NCBI GenBank assembly: GCA_938010625.1
Contig: CALLVJ010000193.1
Location: forward strand, 1 to 5,359
Length of the DNA stretch: 5,359 nucleotides
DNA from: an uncultured Stomatobaculum sp.
Lineage (GTDB): Bacteria > Bacillota > Clostridia > Lachnospirales > Lachnospiraceae
Direction: 5' to 3'
This document shows, piece after piece, positions 1-5,327 of the stretch; within the stretch, counting starts at the first letter, position 1, and each line of letters starts with the position of its first letter. The position numbers and the translations under genes were made by a program. The notes beneath the pieces are model-generated. The model had not been told where the DNA came from and did not search any database. It saw only the letters and a list, made by a program, of their open reading frames with translations.

Positions 1-1513
1 CCGGGAGATGGAGCTGCTCTATGAGGCAAACCGGGACGATCTGATCAGCCTTGCGCTCTACCGCCGGGATGGGACACTCCTCGGCGCAGCGCCGGTCGCA
101 GTTCAGAAGAAGGATGTCGATGTGAGAGAGCAGGTTTGGTTTCAGAGCGCGGCGGCCAAGGTCGAAAACCTGCACTTTTCGACGCCGCATGTGCAGGATC
201 TGTTTGATGATCCGAGTTATCGCTATCACTGGGTTATCTCGCTGAGCCGCGCGGTCGAATTAAACGAGGGCGGGCAGAGCAGCGAGGGCATCCTGCTGGT
301 CGACATGAACTACAAGAGCGTCGCGGATATGCTGGACGATGTGAACCAGGACAGCGCGGGGCGCTATGTCTATCTCTGTGACAGCCACGGGGACATCATT
401 TACCATCCGCGGCGCATGCAGATTGATGCGGGGCTTGTGCAGGAGAATAATCTCGCGGAGGCCGGCTATGCGGACGGCGCACACCAGGAGTTCTTTCAGG
501 GAGAGCGGCGGGAAGTCGTGGTCGAGACTGTGAGCTACACCGGCTGGAAGCTGGTCAGTGTAATCCCTGGCAGTTACTTTGCGCTGGGGCTCTTAAATGC
601 GAGACAGCTGGCTCTCGCCTTTGTCTTGTTCACGGCGGCGGCACTGGCGCTCGTGAATCGCCTCACGGCGGCTCAGGTCTCAAAACCCCTGATCCGCCTG
701 AATGAGTCAATCCGGAAGTTAGAGCTCGGACAGAACTCCAAGATTTACATTGGCGGCAGCGCGGAAGTGCGGCACCTAGGGCGCACGCTCCAGTCCTATG
801 TGCAGGAAATCCAACTGCTCATGCAGGACATTGTGCGGGAGCAGGAGGAGAAGCGGAAGAGCGAGCTGGACGCGCTGCAGTCGCAGATTAACCCGCACTT
901 TCTCTACAATACGCTGGACTCGATTGTCTGGATGATTGAGGGAAAGCGCTATGATGATGCAGTTGTCATGATCACCGAGCTCGCGAGTTTGTTCCGCATC
1001 AGTCTGAGCGGTGGAAAGACGATTATTTCGATGGAAGCGGAGCTGCAGCACGCGGAAAATTATATGAATATCCAGAAAGTTCGCTTTAAGAACAGCTTCT
1101 CAGTGCGCTATGAGATTGACCCGGCGGTGCGGAATTACTGCACAGTCAAGCTGATTCTCCAGCCCATCCTGGAGAATGCGATTTACTACGGCGTCAAAGG
1201 GCTCGAGGACGAAGGCGAGATTCTGCTCCGCGCAGAACTTCGTGACGGAGAGCTCCTGCTCACGGTGCGGGACAATGGATTCGGCATTCCGGAGGACGAA
1301 GTGCCGCTTCTTTTGCGGGAAGGCGAGCGACGTCCAAGCCGCGGTTCCGGCGTGGGGCTCCTGAATGTGCAGCGCCGCATTCAACTCCGCTTTGGCGAAC
1401 CTTATGGCCTTCACATCTGGAGTGAGCCGGACGAGGGGACAGAGGTGCAGCTTCGCTTGCCGGCAATTCCCTACAATGAAGAGAACAGACGGCGGCTGGA
1501 GGAGGGGCGATGA
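1..1513 (+). CDS. Sensor histidine kinase, YesM/LytS-type (5' partial)
   Basis: Membrane sensor kinase that should autophosphorylate on histidine and pass the phosphate to a YesN/AraC-type response regulator. The frame is open from base 2, so the gene starts upstream; residues are counted from the first visible Met at 8. Residues 1-190 look like the later part of an extracellular Cache-type sensor domain. A hydrophobic segment spans about 193-216 and a HAMP linker about 217-270, with SKPLIRLNESI at 225-235. A charged helix leads into the His_kinase motif QINPHFLYNTLDS, with phospho-acceptor H297. The ATPase domain shows N390 (ILENA), DNGFGIP at 422-428 and GSGVGLLN at 446-453. All catalytic boxes are intact, so the kinase should be active. 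Full-length relatives are near 580-600 residues, so roughly the first membrane helix and part of the sensor are missing. The stop overlaps the next start (ATGA), implying coupled translation. The ligand is unknown; sugar is inferred from the neighbours. Confidence 0.95.
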   Translation, partial: REMELLYEANRDDLISLALYRRDGTLLGAAPVAVQKKDVDVREQVWFQSAAAKVENLHFSTPHVQDLFDDPSYRYHWVISLSRAVELNEGGQSSEGILLVDMNYKSVADMLDDVNQDSAGRYVYLCDSHGDIIYHPRRMQIDAGLVQENNLAEAGYADGAHQEFFQGERREVVVETVSYTGWKLVSVIPGSYFALGLLNARQLALAFVLFTAAALALVNRLTAAQVSKPLIRLNESIRKLELGQNSKIYIGGSAEVRHLGRTLQSYVQEIQLLMQDIVREQEEKRKSELDALQSQINPHFLYNTLDSIVWMIEGKRYDDAVVMITELASLFRISLSGGKTIISMEAELQHAENYMNIQKVRFKNSFSVRYEIDPAVRNYCTVKLILQPILENAIYYGVKGLEDEGEILLRAELRDGELLLTVRDNGFGIPEDEVPLLLREGERRPSRGSGVGLLNVQRRIQLRFGEPYGLHIWSEPDEGTEVQLRLPAIPYNEENRRRLEEGR

Positions 1514-2418
1514 AACAGCATACGATTTGGGGTATGGCAGCGCTGGCGGCAGCGGCACTCATGCTGGTGTTTGTCATACAGACGATCCGGCAGGCAGAGC
1601 CACAGCGCGCCCGGATTGCTGTGCTCACATGTCGCGATGTTGACGTCAGCGATGCAGCGCTCTTTGCGGGCATGGAAAGGGCAGCGGAGGATGGAAAACT
1701 GATTCTGAACTATGTCGTCGTGTCGCCGGCCACGACGCTCTCCAATGAGCAGGCGCTCGCAAGGCAGGAGATTGCGGATGGCGCGAGCGCAGTCATTCTG
1801 GAGCCGGTTGCGACAGCGGGAAGCGGTAAGATGGCAGAGGCGCTTTCCCAGCGAGCCGCTGTGGTGCTGCTCGGCGAGCGGTCGGACACAGAACCCGCGG
1901 GGCACTTTGGCAGTGTCAGTGCCGACAACTATGCGATTGGCGTGGCGCTCGGCAAGGAGATGCGTGCGCTGCTGCCGACAGGCGGTAAAATCGCTGTTCT
2001 GCCGACTTCGGATGAGCGCGGTTCCATCGCAGAGAGAAGACAGGGCATTCAGGAGGCACTCCGCGGGAGCGGCATAGAAGTGCAGGCGGATACCAAGGGA
2101 GCAGCGCTCCTGGTTGGGCTTGAGGACAGCGCGCTGACAGATGCCGTAGAGAGTGCGATTGCAGAGCCGGAGAGACCGTTGGTGGTAGGCGTCGGCAATT
2201 CAAACCGAAATATTTACGCGCTGGATCGAGGTGACATTGCAGATATGATTGTGATCAATGAATTCAACATGGGCTATCTCGCAGTTGCCGAGGCAAAGAG
2301 AAAACTCTCAAGCGGGTTCCGGGAGATGGAACAGCTGAGAGTTGGCAATACGCTGGTCGGAAGAAATACTATGTTCAACGCAGAAAATCAGAAATTACTG
2401 TTTCCGCTGGTGCGGTGA
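1510..2418 (+). CDS. Membrane-tethered periplasmic-binding-protein-like protein, possible kinase co-receptor
   Basis: A 302-residue protein of the type I periplasmic-binding fold (Peripla_BP_4-like). It begins with a hydrophobic helix at about residues 7-23 and has no lipobox cysteine, so it is probably anchored by an uncleaved helix or secreted. The fold is seen in a first strand RIAVLT (35-40), GASAVILEP (91-99), VVLLGER (118-124), SADNYAIGVALG (137-148), GKIAVLP (159-165) and VVGVGN (225-230). Aligned by eye with the next gene, it lacks most sugar contacts. Tyr40 is replaced by Cys41 and Asn122 by Gly, the NND motif is gone, and about 23 residues around the pocket tryptophan are missing. 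It starts inside the kinase stop codon, with GGAGG at 1501-1505. The position suggests a signalling partner of the kinase rather than a transport receptor, but that is inference. It could instead bind a different ligand. Confidence 0.85.
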   Translation: MKQHTIWGMAALAAAALMLVFVIQTIRQAEPQRARIAVLTCRDVDVSDAALFAGMERAAEDGKLILNYVVVSPATTLSNEQALARQEIADGASAVILEPVATAGSGKMAEALSQRAAVVLLGERSDTEPAGHFGSVSADNYAIGVALGKEMRALLPTGGKIAVLPTSDERGSIAERRQGIQEALRGSGIEVQADTKGAALLVGLEDSALTDAVESAIAEPERPLVVGVGNSNRNIYALDRGDIADMIVINEFNMGYLAVAEAKRKLSSGFREMEQLRVGNTLVGRNTMFNAENQKLLFPLVR

Positions 2419-2430
2419 AAGCGAGGCGAG

Positions 2431-3459
2431 ATGCAAAAGCGAATACAGCGCATCCTAGCATTGCTGCTTGTACCCATGCTATTCACAAGCTGCACGGTAC
2501 AACAGCAGGTGAACAGCAAAAAGAAAGTGCGGATTGGTGTGAGCGTCTATGATGGCTATGATACTTTTATCTCAGAATTGACCAGCACCTTTCGCGAGAG
2601 CGCAGCAGTGCAGCAGGGGAGCGTACAGATTGAGATGAGCGATGCCACCCGGAGCCAGGAGCTCCAGGACAAGGCAGTGCGACAGATGCTTGACAACGGC
2701 TGCGACGTGATCTGCGTGAACTTGGTCGACCGCACGGCGCCCGGAAAAATCATTGATATGGCGAAAAAAAAGGATGTGCCGATCATCTTTTTCAATCGGG
2801 AACTGGTCGAAGAGGATCTGGAGCGCTGGAGCAAGCTCTATTATGTCGGCGCCGATGCGAGGGAATCCGGTGTCATTCAGGGCAGGCTTGCGGCTGCCTA
2901 TCTGAGGGCGCACCCCGAGGCAGACCGAAACCAGGATGGCACAATTCAGTATGTGGTGCTCGAGGGCGAGGCAGGCCATCAGGATGCGATACTTAGGACA
3001 GAGTATGCGACGGCGACCCTGCGGGATTCCGGCATCTCCCTCGAAAAACTTGGCTATGCGCTTGCAAACTGGAACCGCCTGCAGGCGCAGACGCAGGTGC
3101 AGCAGTTGCTCACAAGCTACGGGAGCCAGATTGAGCTGATTCTCGCGAACAATGACGACATGGCGCTCGGCGCGATTGATGCCTACCGGGAGAGCAGTGT
3201 CGCCGCGCCGCCCATTTTTGGCATAGACGGCACGAAGCCGGGTCTCACGGCAGTCCGAGAGGGCGGTTTAACCGGCACTGTGCGGAATGACAGCGAGGGG
3301 CAGGCAAAGGCTATGCTCTCCCTGGCGCTCTCGCTTTCTACCGGAGAAAAATGCGCCTACCCGCTCACAGAGGGAAGATACATCCGTCTGCCCTATGAGC
3401 CTATTACAGCGGCAAGTCTCTCTTCCATGACAGAGCGGAGCGGTGCAGTTTCCCGCTGA
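2431..3459 (+). CDS. Galactose/glucose-binding lipoprotein, MglB-like
   Basis: A 342-residue sugar-binding lipoprotein. The signal ends in a plausible lipobox LFTSC with lipidated C21 (Phe at -3 is slightly unusual). The mature part matches E. coli MglB from memory. Aligned sugar contacts are Y40, D44, F46, N122, H183, D185, R189, W214, N241, D266 and N286. The calcium loop DRNQDGTIQ (165-173) and the distant acid E235 are also kept. Other family signatures are FFNRE (120-124), YYVGADARESGVIQG (137-151) and NNDDMALGA (240-248). The ligand should therefore be D-galactose or D-glucose. It begins 12 bases after the preceding stop with only a weak GAGG at 2423-2426, so translation may be coupled. 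No mglA or mglC follows; the next gene is convergent and overlaps the last 67 bases. It may serve a transporter encoded elsewhere, or act as a soluble receptor for the kinase, as ChvE does for VirA. Confidence 0.92.
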   Translation: MQKRIQRILALLLVPMLFTSCTVQQQVNSKKKVRIGVSVYDGYDTFISELTSTFRESAAVQQGSVQIEMSDATRSQELQDKAVRQMLDNGCDVICVNLVDRTAPGKIIDMAKKKDVPIIFFNRELVEEDLERWSKLYYVGADARESGVIQGRLAAAYLRAHPEADRNQDGTIQYVVLEGEAGHQDAILRTEYATATLRDSGISLEKLGYALANWNRLQAQTQVQQLLTSYGSQIELILANNDDMALGAIDAYRESSVAAPPIFGIDGTKPGLTAVREGGLTGTVRNDSEGQAKAMLSLALSLSTGEKCAYPLTEGRYIRLPYEPITAASLSSMTERSGAVSR

Positions 3460-3977
3460 AGCGCAAAGCGCGTGGGCAGCTCATAAAAAAGCTGTTGTAC
3501 CTCCGTGCGGAGGTGTTCGGCTGTCATCTCGTCGCTCATTGGGAGCAGGCCGAAGATGCGGGCGCGGTAGGAAGGATCGCGGAGACAGGTTTGAAACAGG
3601 GTATCCGCAAAATCCGCCCACTCTGCCCGCAACAGTGCCGGATATGCGGGGGCGTCTGAGAGGGGTTCTATGAGAAAATCAGGGAGCAGAAGTGCGGCGA
3701 AGGCGCGCAGCACTTCTGCTTTTTGCCTGCCGCGGGATAAAAAGCCGCTGTCCCGATGGAAGGTGACGCGGAGAGACAAAAATGCAGCGAAAAAGGCATC
3801 GGTCGCGCTGTGTCGCCCGGGATGCGCGCCAAAGCGCGCGCGTAGGAGTTTCCTGAGCAGGACGAGCCGTTCCCGGTCTTCGGCAGACAGTTCTGGCTGC
3901 TGCTCGTCATAACTTAAAAATTGTTCGCGCTCCCTGGCGCTGTGCAGTGCATAATATGTTGTTATGAAGTCGTCCAT
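3393..3977 (-). CDS. Conserved hypothetical protein, DUF6553-like
   Basis: A 194-residue protein with no signal peptide or membrane helix, rich in charged and leucine residues and probably all-helical and cytoplasmic. Visible landmarks are YYALHSAREREQFL near the N-terminus, LVLLRKLLRARFG in the first third, a K/R-rich stretch SRGRQKAEVLRAF in the middle, and DPSYRARIFGLLPMSDE in the last third. The order resembles the Firmicutes family DUF6553, recalled from memory and not searched; no function is known for it. The start is the ATG at 3977 because AAGGAG lies seven bases upstream. A longer frame to 4061 runs through the rubrerythrin terminator. Its last 21 codons and stop overlap the 3' end of the MglB-like gene on the opposite strand. 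A + strand terminator hairpin is embedded in its coding sequence at 3685-3724. It is separated from rubrerythrin by a terminator, so it probably has its own promoter. Confidence 0.75.
   Translation of the reverse strand: MDDFITTYYALHSAREREQFLSYDEQQPELSAEDRERLVLLRKLLRARFGAHPGRHSATDAFFAAFLSLRVTFHRDSGFLSRGRQKAEVLRAFAALLLPDFLIEPLSDAPAYPALLRAEWADFADTLFQTCLRDPSYRARIFGLLPMSDEMTAEHLRTEVQQLFYELPTRFALQRETAPLRSVMEERLAAVIGS
3685..3724 (+). terminator. Rho-independent terminator of the sugar-sensor run, inside the convergent gene
   Basis: A perfect 11-bp inverted repeat, AGCAGAAGTGC at 3685-3695 and GCACTTCTGCT at 3710-3720, encloses a 14-base loop and is followed by five T (3720-3724). The T run lies only on the + strand side, so it should stop + strand transcripts. 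It sits about 225 bases after the stop of the MglB-like gene, the nearest upstream + gene, and inside the antisense strand of the DUF6553-like gene. The same bases also encode KAEVLRAFAALLL there, so part of the symmetry could come from coding constraint. Confidence 0.6.
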
Positions 3978-3984
3978 ATGAAAT

Positions 3985-3990
3985 CTCCTT
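3985..3990 (-). promoter_or_regulatory. Ribosome binding site deciding the start at 3977
   Basis: AAGGAG on the minus strand, seven bases before the ATG at 3977. It fixes the start of the DUF6553-like gene at the internal Met rather than the upstream ATG at 4061, which has no Shine-Dalgarno sequence and falls in a terminator loop. Confidence 0.8.
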
Positions 3991-4008
3991 CTGGCAAGTA
4001 CTGCTGAG

Positions 4009-4037
4009 AGCGTAGCAAAAAATAAAAAAATCTGCAA
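4009..4037 (-). promoter_or_regulatory. Candidate promoter of the DUF6553-like gene
   Basis: Minus strand TTGCAG (4032-4037), a 17-base T-rich spacer, then TACGCT (4009-4014) preceded by TGC as an extended -10. Each hexamer matches the consensus at only three positions, so this is weak. It is offered because a terminator lies just upstream and the gene needs some promoter in 3978-4044. Confidence 0.25.
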
Positions 4038-4040
4038 AGC

Positions 4041-4082
4041 AAAAAGGCTGTGAGAACCCATGGAGGAAGGTTCTCACAGCCT
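4041..4082 (-). terminator. Rho-independent terminator of the rubrerythrin gene
   Basis: A 14-bp perfect stem, AGGCTGTGAGAACC at 4069-4082 read on the minus strand pairing with 4045-4058, with a 10-base loop (4059-4068). It is followed on the minus strand by TTTTT (4041-4045), with further T tracts at 4015-4030. It lies 16 bases after the rubrerythrin stop. On the + strand the hairpin is followed by CTTAAAAG with no T run, so it acts in one direction only. Confidence 0.92.
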
Positions 4083-4097
4083 CTTAAAAGAAATGAA

Positions 4098-4655
4098 TTA
4101 CTTTTCTTCGCCGAAATATCTCTTCAGCAGCCCCTGGAATGCTCTGCCGTGTCTCGCTTCATCGCGCGCCATCTCGTGAACGCTGTCGTGGATGGCATCG
4201 AGATTCTGCTTCTTTGCCAGTGTGGCAAGATCAACCTTGCCCTGCGTTGCGCCGAACTCTGCAGCGACTCTCATCTCGAGGTTCTTTTTGGTAGAAGAGG
4301 TCACGACTTCACCGAGCATTTCGGCAAAGCGGGAGGCGTGATCGGCTTCTTCGAGAGCTGCTCTTCTCCAGTACTCGCCGATCTCCGGATAGCCCTCGCG
4401 GAATGCAACGCGGCTCATTGCGAGGTACATGCCGACTTCAGAGCACTCGCCCTCGAAGTTTGCGCGGAGACCAGCCTTGATCTCCTCATCGACATCCTTT
4501 GCGATGCCGACCTGGTGCTCTGCAGCCCAGACCATGTTGCCCTCTTCCTTGACTTCCTCGAACTTGCTCGCAGGAGCCTTGCACTGCGGACAGGCCTCCG
4601 GCGGATTCTGTCCCTCAAAGATATAACCGCAAACTGTACATCTCCACTGCTTCAT
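4098..4655 (-). CDS. Reverse rubrerythrin (N-terminal rubredoxin plus diiron ferritin-like domain)
   Basis: A 185-residue cytoplasmic peroxide-scavenging enzyme that reduces hydrogen peroxide (and in some relatives oxygen) to water with electrons from NAD(P)H via a reductase. The rubredoxin domain comes first: iron ligands C6 and C9 (CTVCGY) and C22 and C25 (CPQC). The four-helix diiron domain follows from about residue 55, with E70 (EGECSE), E103 and H106 (EEADH), helix-three acids E127 and E133, and E166 and H169 (DEARH). Classical rubrerythrin has rubredoxin at the C-terminus, so this is the reversed form known from clostridia. The start at 4655 has AAGGAG nine bases upstream and puts the rubredoxin directly at the N-terminus. 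It has its own terminator downstream and a probable promoter just after the perR terminator. Its neighbour perR is a likely regulator, as PerR controls reverse rubrerythrins in Clostridium acetobutylicum. No key residue is missing. Confidence 0.95.
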   Translation of the reverse strand: MKQWRCTVCGYIFEGQNPPEACPQCKAPASKFEEVKEEGNMVWAAEHQVGIAKDVDEEIKAGLRANFEGECSEVGMYLAMSRVAFREGYPEIGEYWRRAALEEADHASRFAEMLGEVVTSSTKKNLEMRVAAEFGATQGKVDLATLAKKQNLDAIHDSVHEMARDEARHGRAFQGLLKRYFGEEK

Positions 4656-4664
4656 AATTGTATT

Positions 4665-4670
4665 CTCCTT
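4665..4670 (-). promoter_or_regulatory. Ribosome binding site of rubrerythrin
   Basis: AAGGAG on the minus strand, nine bases before the ATG at 4655. It supports the 185-residue form and argues against the longer open frame reaching 4838, which would read through the perR terminator. Confidence 0.85.
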
Positions 4671-4681
4671 TTCTATGTTGT

Positions 4682-4710
4682 ATTGTATTGCCTGACATTT
4701 CCAAAAACAA
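4682..4710 (-). promoter_or_regulatory. Probable sigma-A promoter of rubrerythrin
   Basis: Minus strand TTGTTT (4705-4710), a 17-base spacer, then TACAAT (4682-4687), which matches five of six -10 consensus bases. The -35 is weak and is shared with the T tract of the perR terminator. The start of transcription would be near 4675, about 20 bases before the ATG. No clear PerR box was seen over it. Confidence 0.55.
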
Positions 4711-4734
4711 TCTCTTCCGGCGGACCGGAAGAGA
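4703..4734 (-). terminator. Rho-independent terminator of perR
   Basis: A perfect 10-bp stem, TCTCTTCCGG at 4711-4720 pairing with 4725-4734, with a four-base loop (4721-4724). It is followed on the minus strand by TTGTTTTT. It begins 11 bases after the perR stop and separates perR from rubrerythrin. The + strand side has no T run. Confidence 0.88.
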
Positions 4735-4744
4735 CCGCGCGGGC

Positions 4745-5173
4745 TCAAAGAGGAGCCGCCATCTGTTCCCGGGAGACCGTCGCTTTTGCCGCCTCCATGC
4801 AGCCGCGGCAAATACCATAAAATACGAGGGAATGGCACGCAACCGTTCCGATGCCTGTCTGTTCTGCGAGCGCATTCAGCTGGTGATTGGTCTCCAGCGG
4901 AAGATCGACCACACTGCCGCAGTGCTTGCAGACGAAGTGACAGTGATCGGAAGTATCGAAGTCGTAATGCTCTGTGCCGCCTTCGCAGTGAATCTTTCGA
5001 ATCTGTCCGAGCTCTGCGAGCAGATTCAGATTGCGGTAGACGGTGCCGAGACTGATGCGGGGGTACTCCTCGCGGAGATCCCGATAAATCATGTCCGCCG
5101 TCGGATGATCCAGACGGGCGGAGAGATTGTTGAGGATGGCGTCCCGCTGTCTGCTGTGCTTCCGTATCTTCAT
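4745..5173 (-). CDS. perR: Peroxide-responsive Fur-family repressor, PerR
   Basis: A 142-residue metal-dependent DNA-binding repressor. Aligned by eye with Bacillus subtilis PerR at an offset of 14, all five regulatory metal ligands are present: H23, D71, H77, H79 and D90. So are the four structural zinc cysteines C82, C85, C122 and C125. Asp at position 90 is the PerR feature; Fur proteins usually carry Glu there. With iron bound, peroxide oxidises the site histidines and the repressor leaves DNA, derepressing peroxide defence. The recognition helix is [12 protein letters not shown] (41-52) with R47, where B. subtilis PerR has Asn61 and Fur has Arg. The start at 5173 has GGAGG four bases upstream; the N-terminus is about 14 residues shorter than in B. 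subtilis but begins right at the first helix. It has a strong promoter and its own terminator, and the next gene is rubrerythrin, a likely target. A general Fur-family repressor is the alternative. Confidence 0.9.
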   Translation of the reverse strand: MKIRKHSRQRDAILNNLSARLDHPTADMIYRDLREEYPRISLGTVYRNLNLLAELGQIRKIHCEGGTEHYDFDTSDHCHFVCKHCGSVVDLPLETNHQLNALAEQTGIGTVACHSLVFYGICRGCMEAAKATVSREQMAAPL

Positions 5174-5177
5174 AGCG

Positions 5178-5182
5178 CCTCC
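5178..5182 (-). promoter_or_regulatory. Ribosome binding site of perR
   Basis: GGAGG on the minus strand, only four bases before the ATG at 5173. Spacing is short, but no other start nearby has a comparable site, and the upstream in-frame codons encode the promoter region. Confidence 0.7.
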
Positions 5183-5204
5183 GTCAATAATAGGAACTGT
5201 TATT

Positions 5205-5232
5205 AGTATAGCGGCTATTTTTGAACTGTCAA
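5205..5232 (-). promoter_or_regulatory. Strong sigma-A promoter of perR
   Basis: Minus strand perfect -35 TTGACA (5227-5232), a 16-base spacer, and -10 TATACT (5205-5210, five of six). Transcription would start near 5198, leaving a leader of about 25 bases. The -10 and start lie in an A/T-rich stretch, 5197-5211, that loosely resembles a Fur/PerR box, compatible with autoregulation. Confidence 0.8.
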
Positions 5233-5250
5233 GCCCAAATTGAAGTAGCG

Positions 5251-5265
5251 CTTTCAGACTGAAAG
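5251..5265. promoter_or_regulatory. Perfect 7-1-7 palindrome, candidate operator
   Basis: CTTTCAG A CTGAAAG is a perfect inverted repeat of seven bases around one central base. It covers the expected -35 position of the + strand gene and lies 18 bases upstream of the perR -35. PerR and Fur boxes have the same 7-1-7 geometry, but this sequence does not match the A/T-rich PerR consensus. The regulator is unknown. Confidence 0.4.
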
Positions 5266-5272
5266 GAAATGT

Positions 5273-5280
5273 GATATACT
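5273..5280 (+). promoter_or_regulatory. Extended -10 promoter element for the + strand gene at 5328
   Basis: TATACT (5275-5280, five of six) is preceded by TGA, giving an extended -10. No good -35 is found 16-18 bases upstream; that position falls in the palindrome at 5251-5265. The predicted leader to the GTG start is about 40 bases. Confidence 0.55.
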
Positions 5281-5313
5281 TGTCTGCAAATAACGGCCTT
5301 TTGGCTGGATTCG

Positions 5314-5320
5314 GGGGAGG
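5314..5320 (+). promoter_or_regulatory. Ribosome binding site for the GTG start at 5328
   Basis: GGGGAGG lies seven bases before a GTG codon with an open frame to the window end. The strength and spacing are what make the GTG credible; the in-frame ATG at 5343 has no such site. Confidence 0.75.
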
Positions 5321-5327
5321 TACCACA

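Noticed and set aside
1630..1632. Cys41 of the first binding-protein homologue as a lipidation site
   Set aside because: The preceding residues (VLT) are not a lipobox, and the cysteine lies in the first beta strand, past the hydrophobic helix.
1100..1905. Several overlapping frames on the minus strand, and others in alternate + frames, across 1100-1905
   Set aside because: They are shadows of the kinase and binding-protein genes: no domains, no ribosome binding sites, and mutually overlapping.
3461..3494. Small inverted repeats GCGC/GCGC and CAGCT/AGCTG just after the MglB-like stop as a terminator
   Set aside because: Stems are only four to five bases with no T run after them; the hairpin at 3685-3724 is far stronger.
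3978..4061. Longer start for the DUF6553-like gene giving a hydrophobic N-terminus like a signal peptide
   Set aside because: The ATG at 4061 sits in the rubrerythrin terminator loop with no ribosome binding site. The hydrophobic residues come from translated T tracts, and the ATG at 3977 has AAGGAG.
4045..4082. Bidirectional terminator between convergent transcripts
   Set aside because: Only the minus strand side has a T run; the + side continues with CTTAAAAG.
4050..4820. Long + strand open frame of 256 codons
   Set aside because: It is antisense to rubrerythrin, whose iron ligands and ribosome binding site are clear. It has no recognisable domain and crosses two terminators.
4656..4838. 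Upstream extension of the rubrerythrin frame
   Set aside because: It would run through the perR end and terminator. Rubredoxin normally begins at MKQWRC, right after the ribosome binding site.
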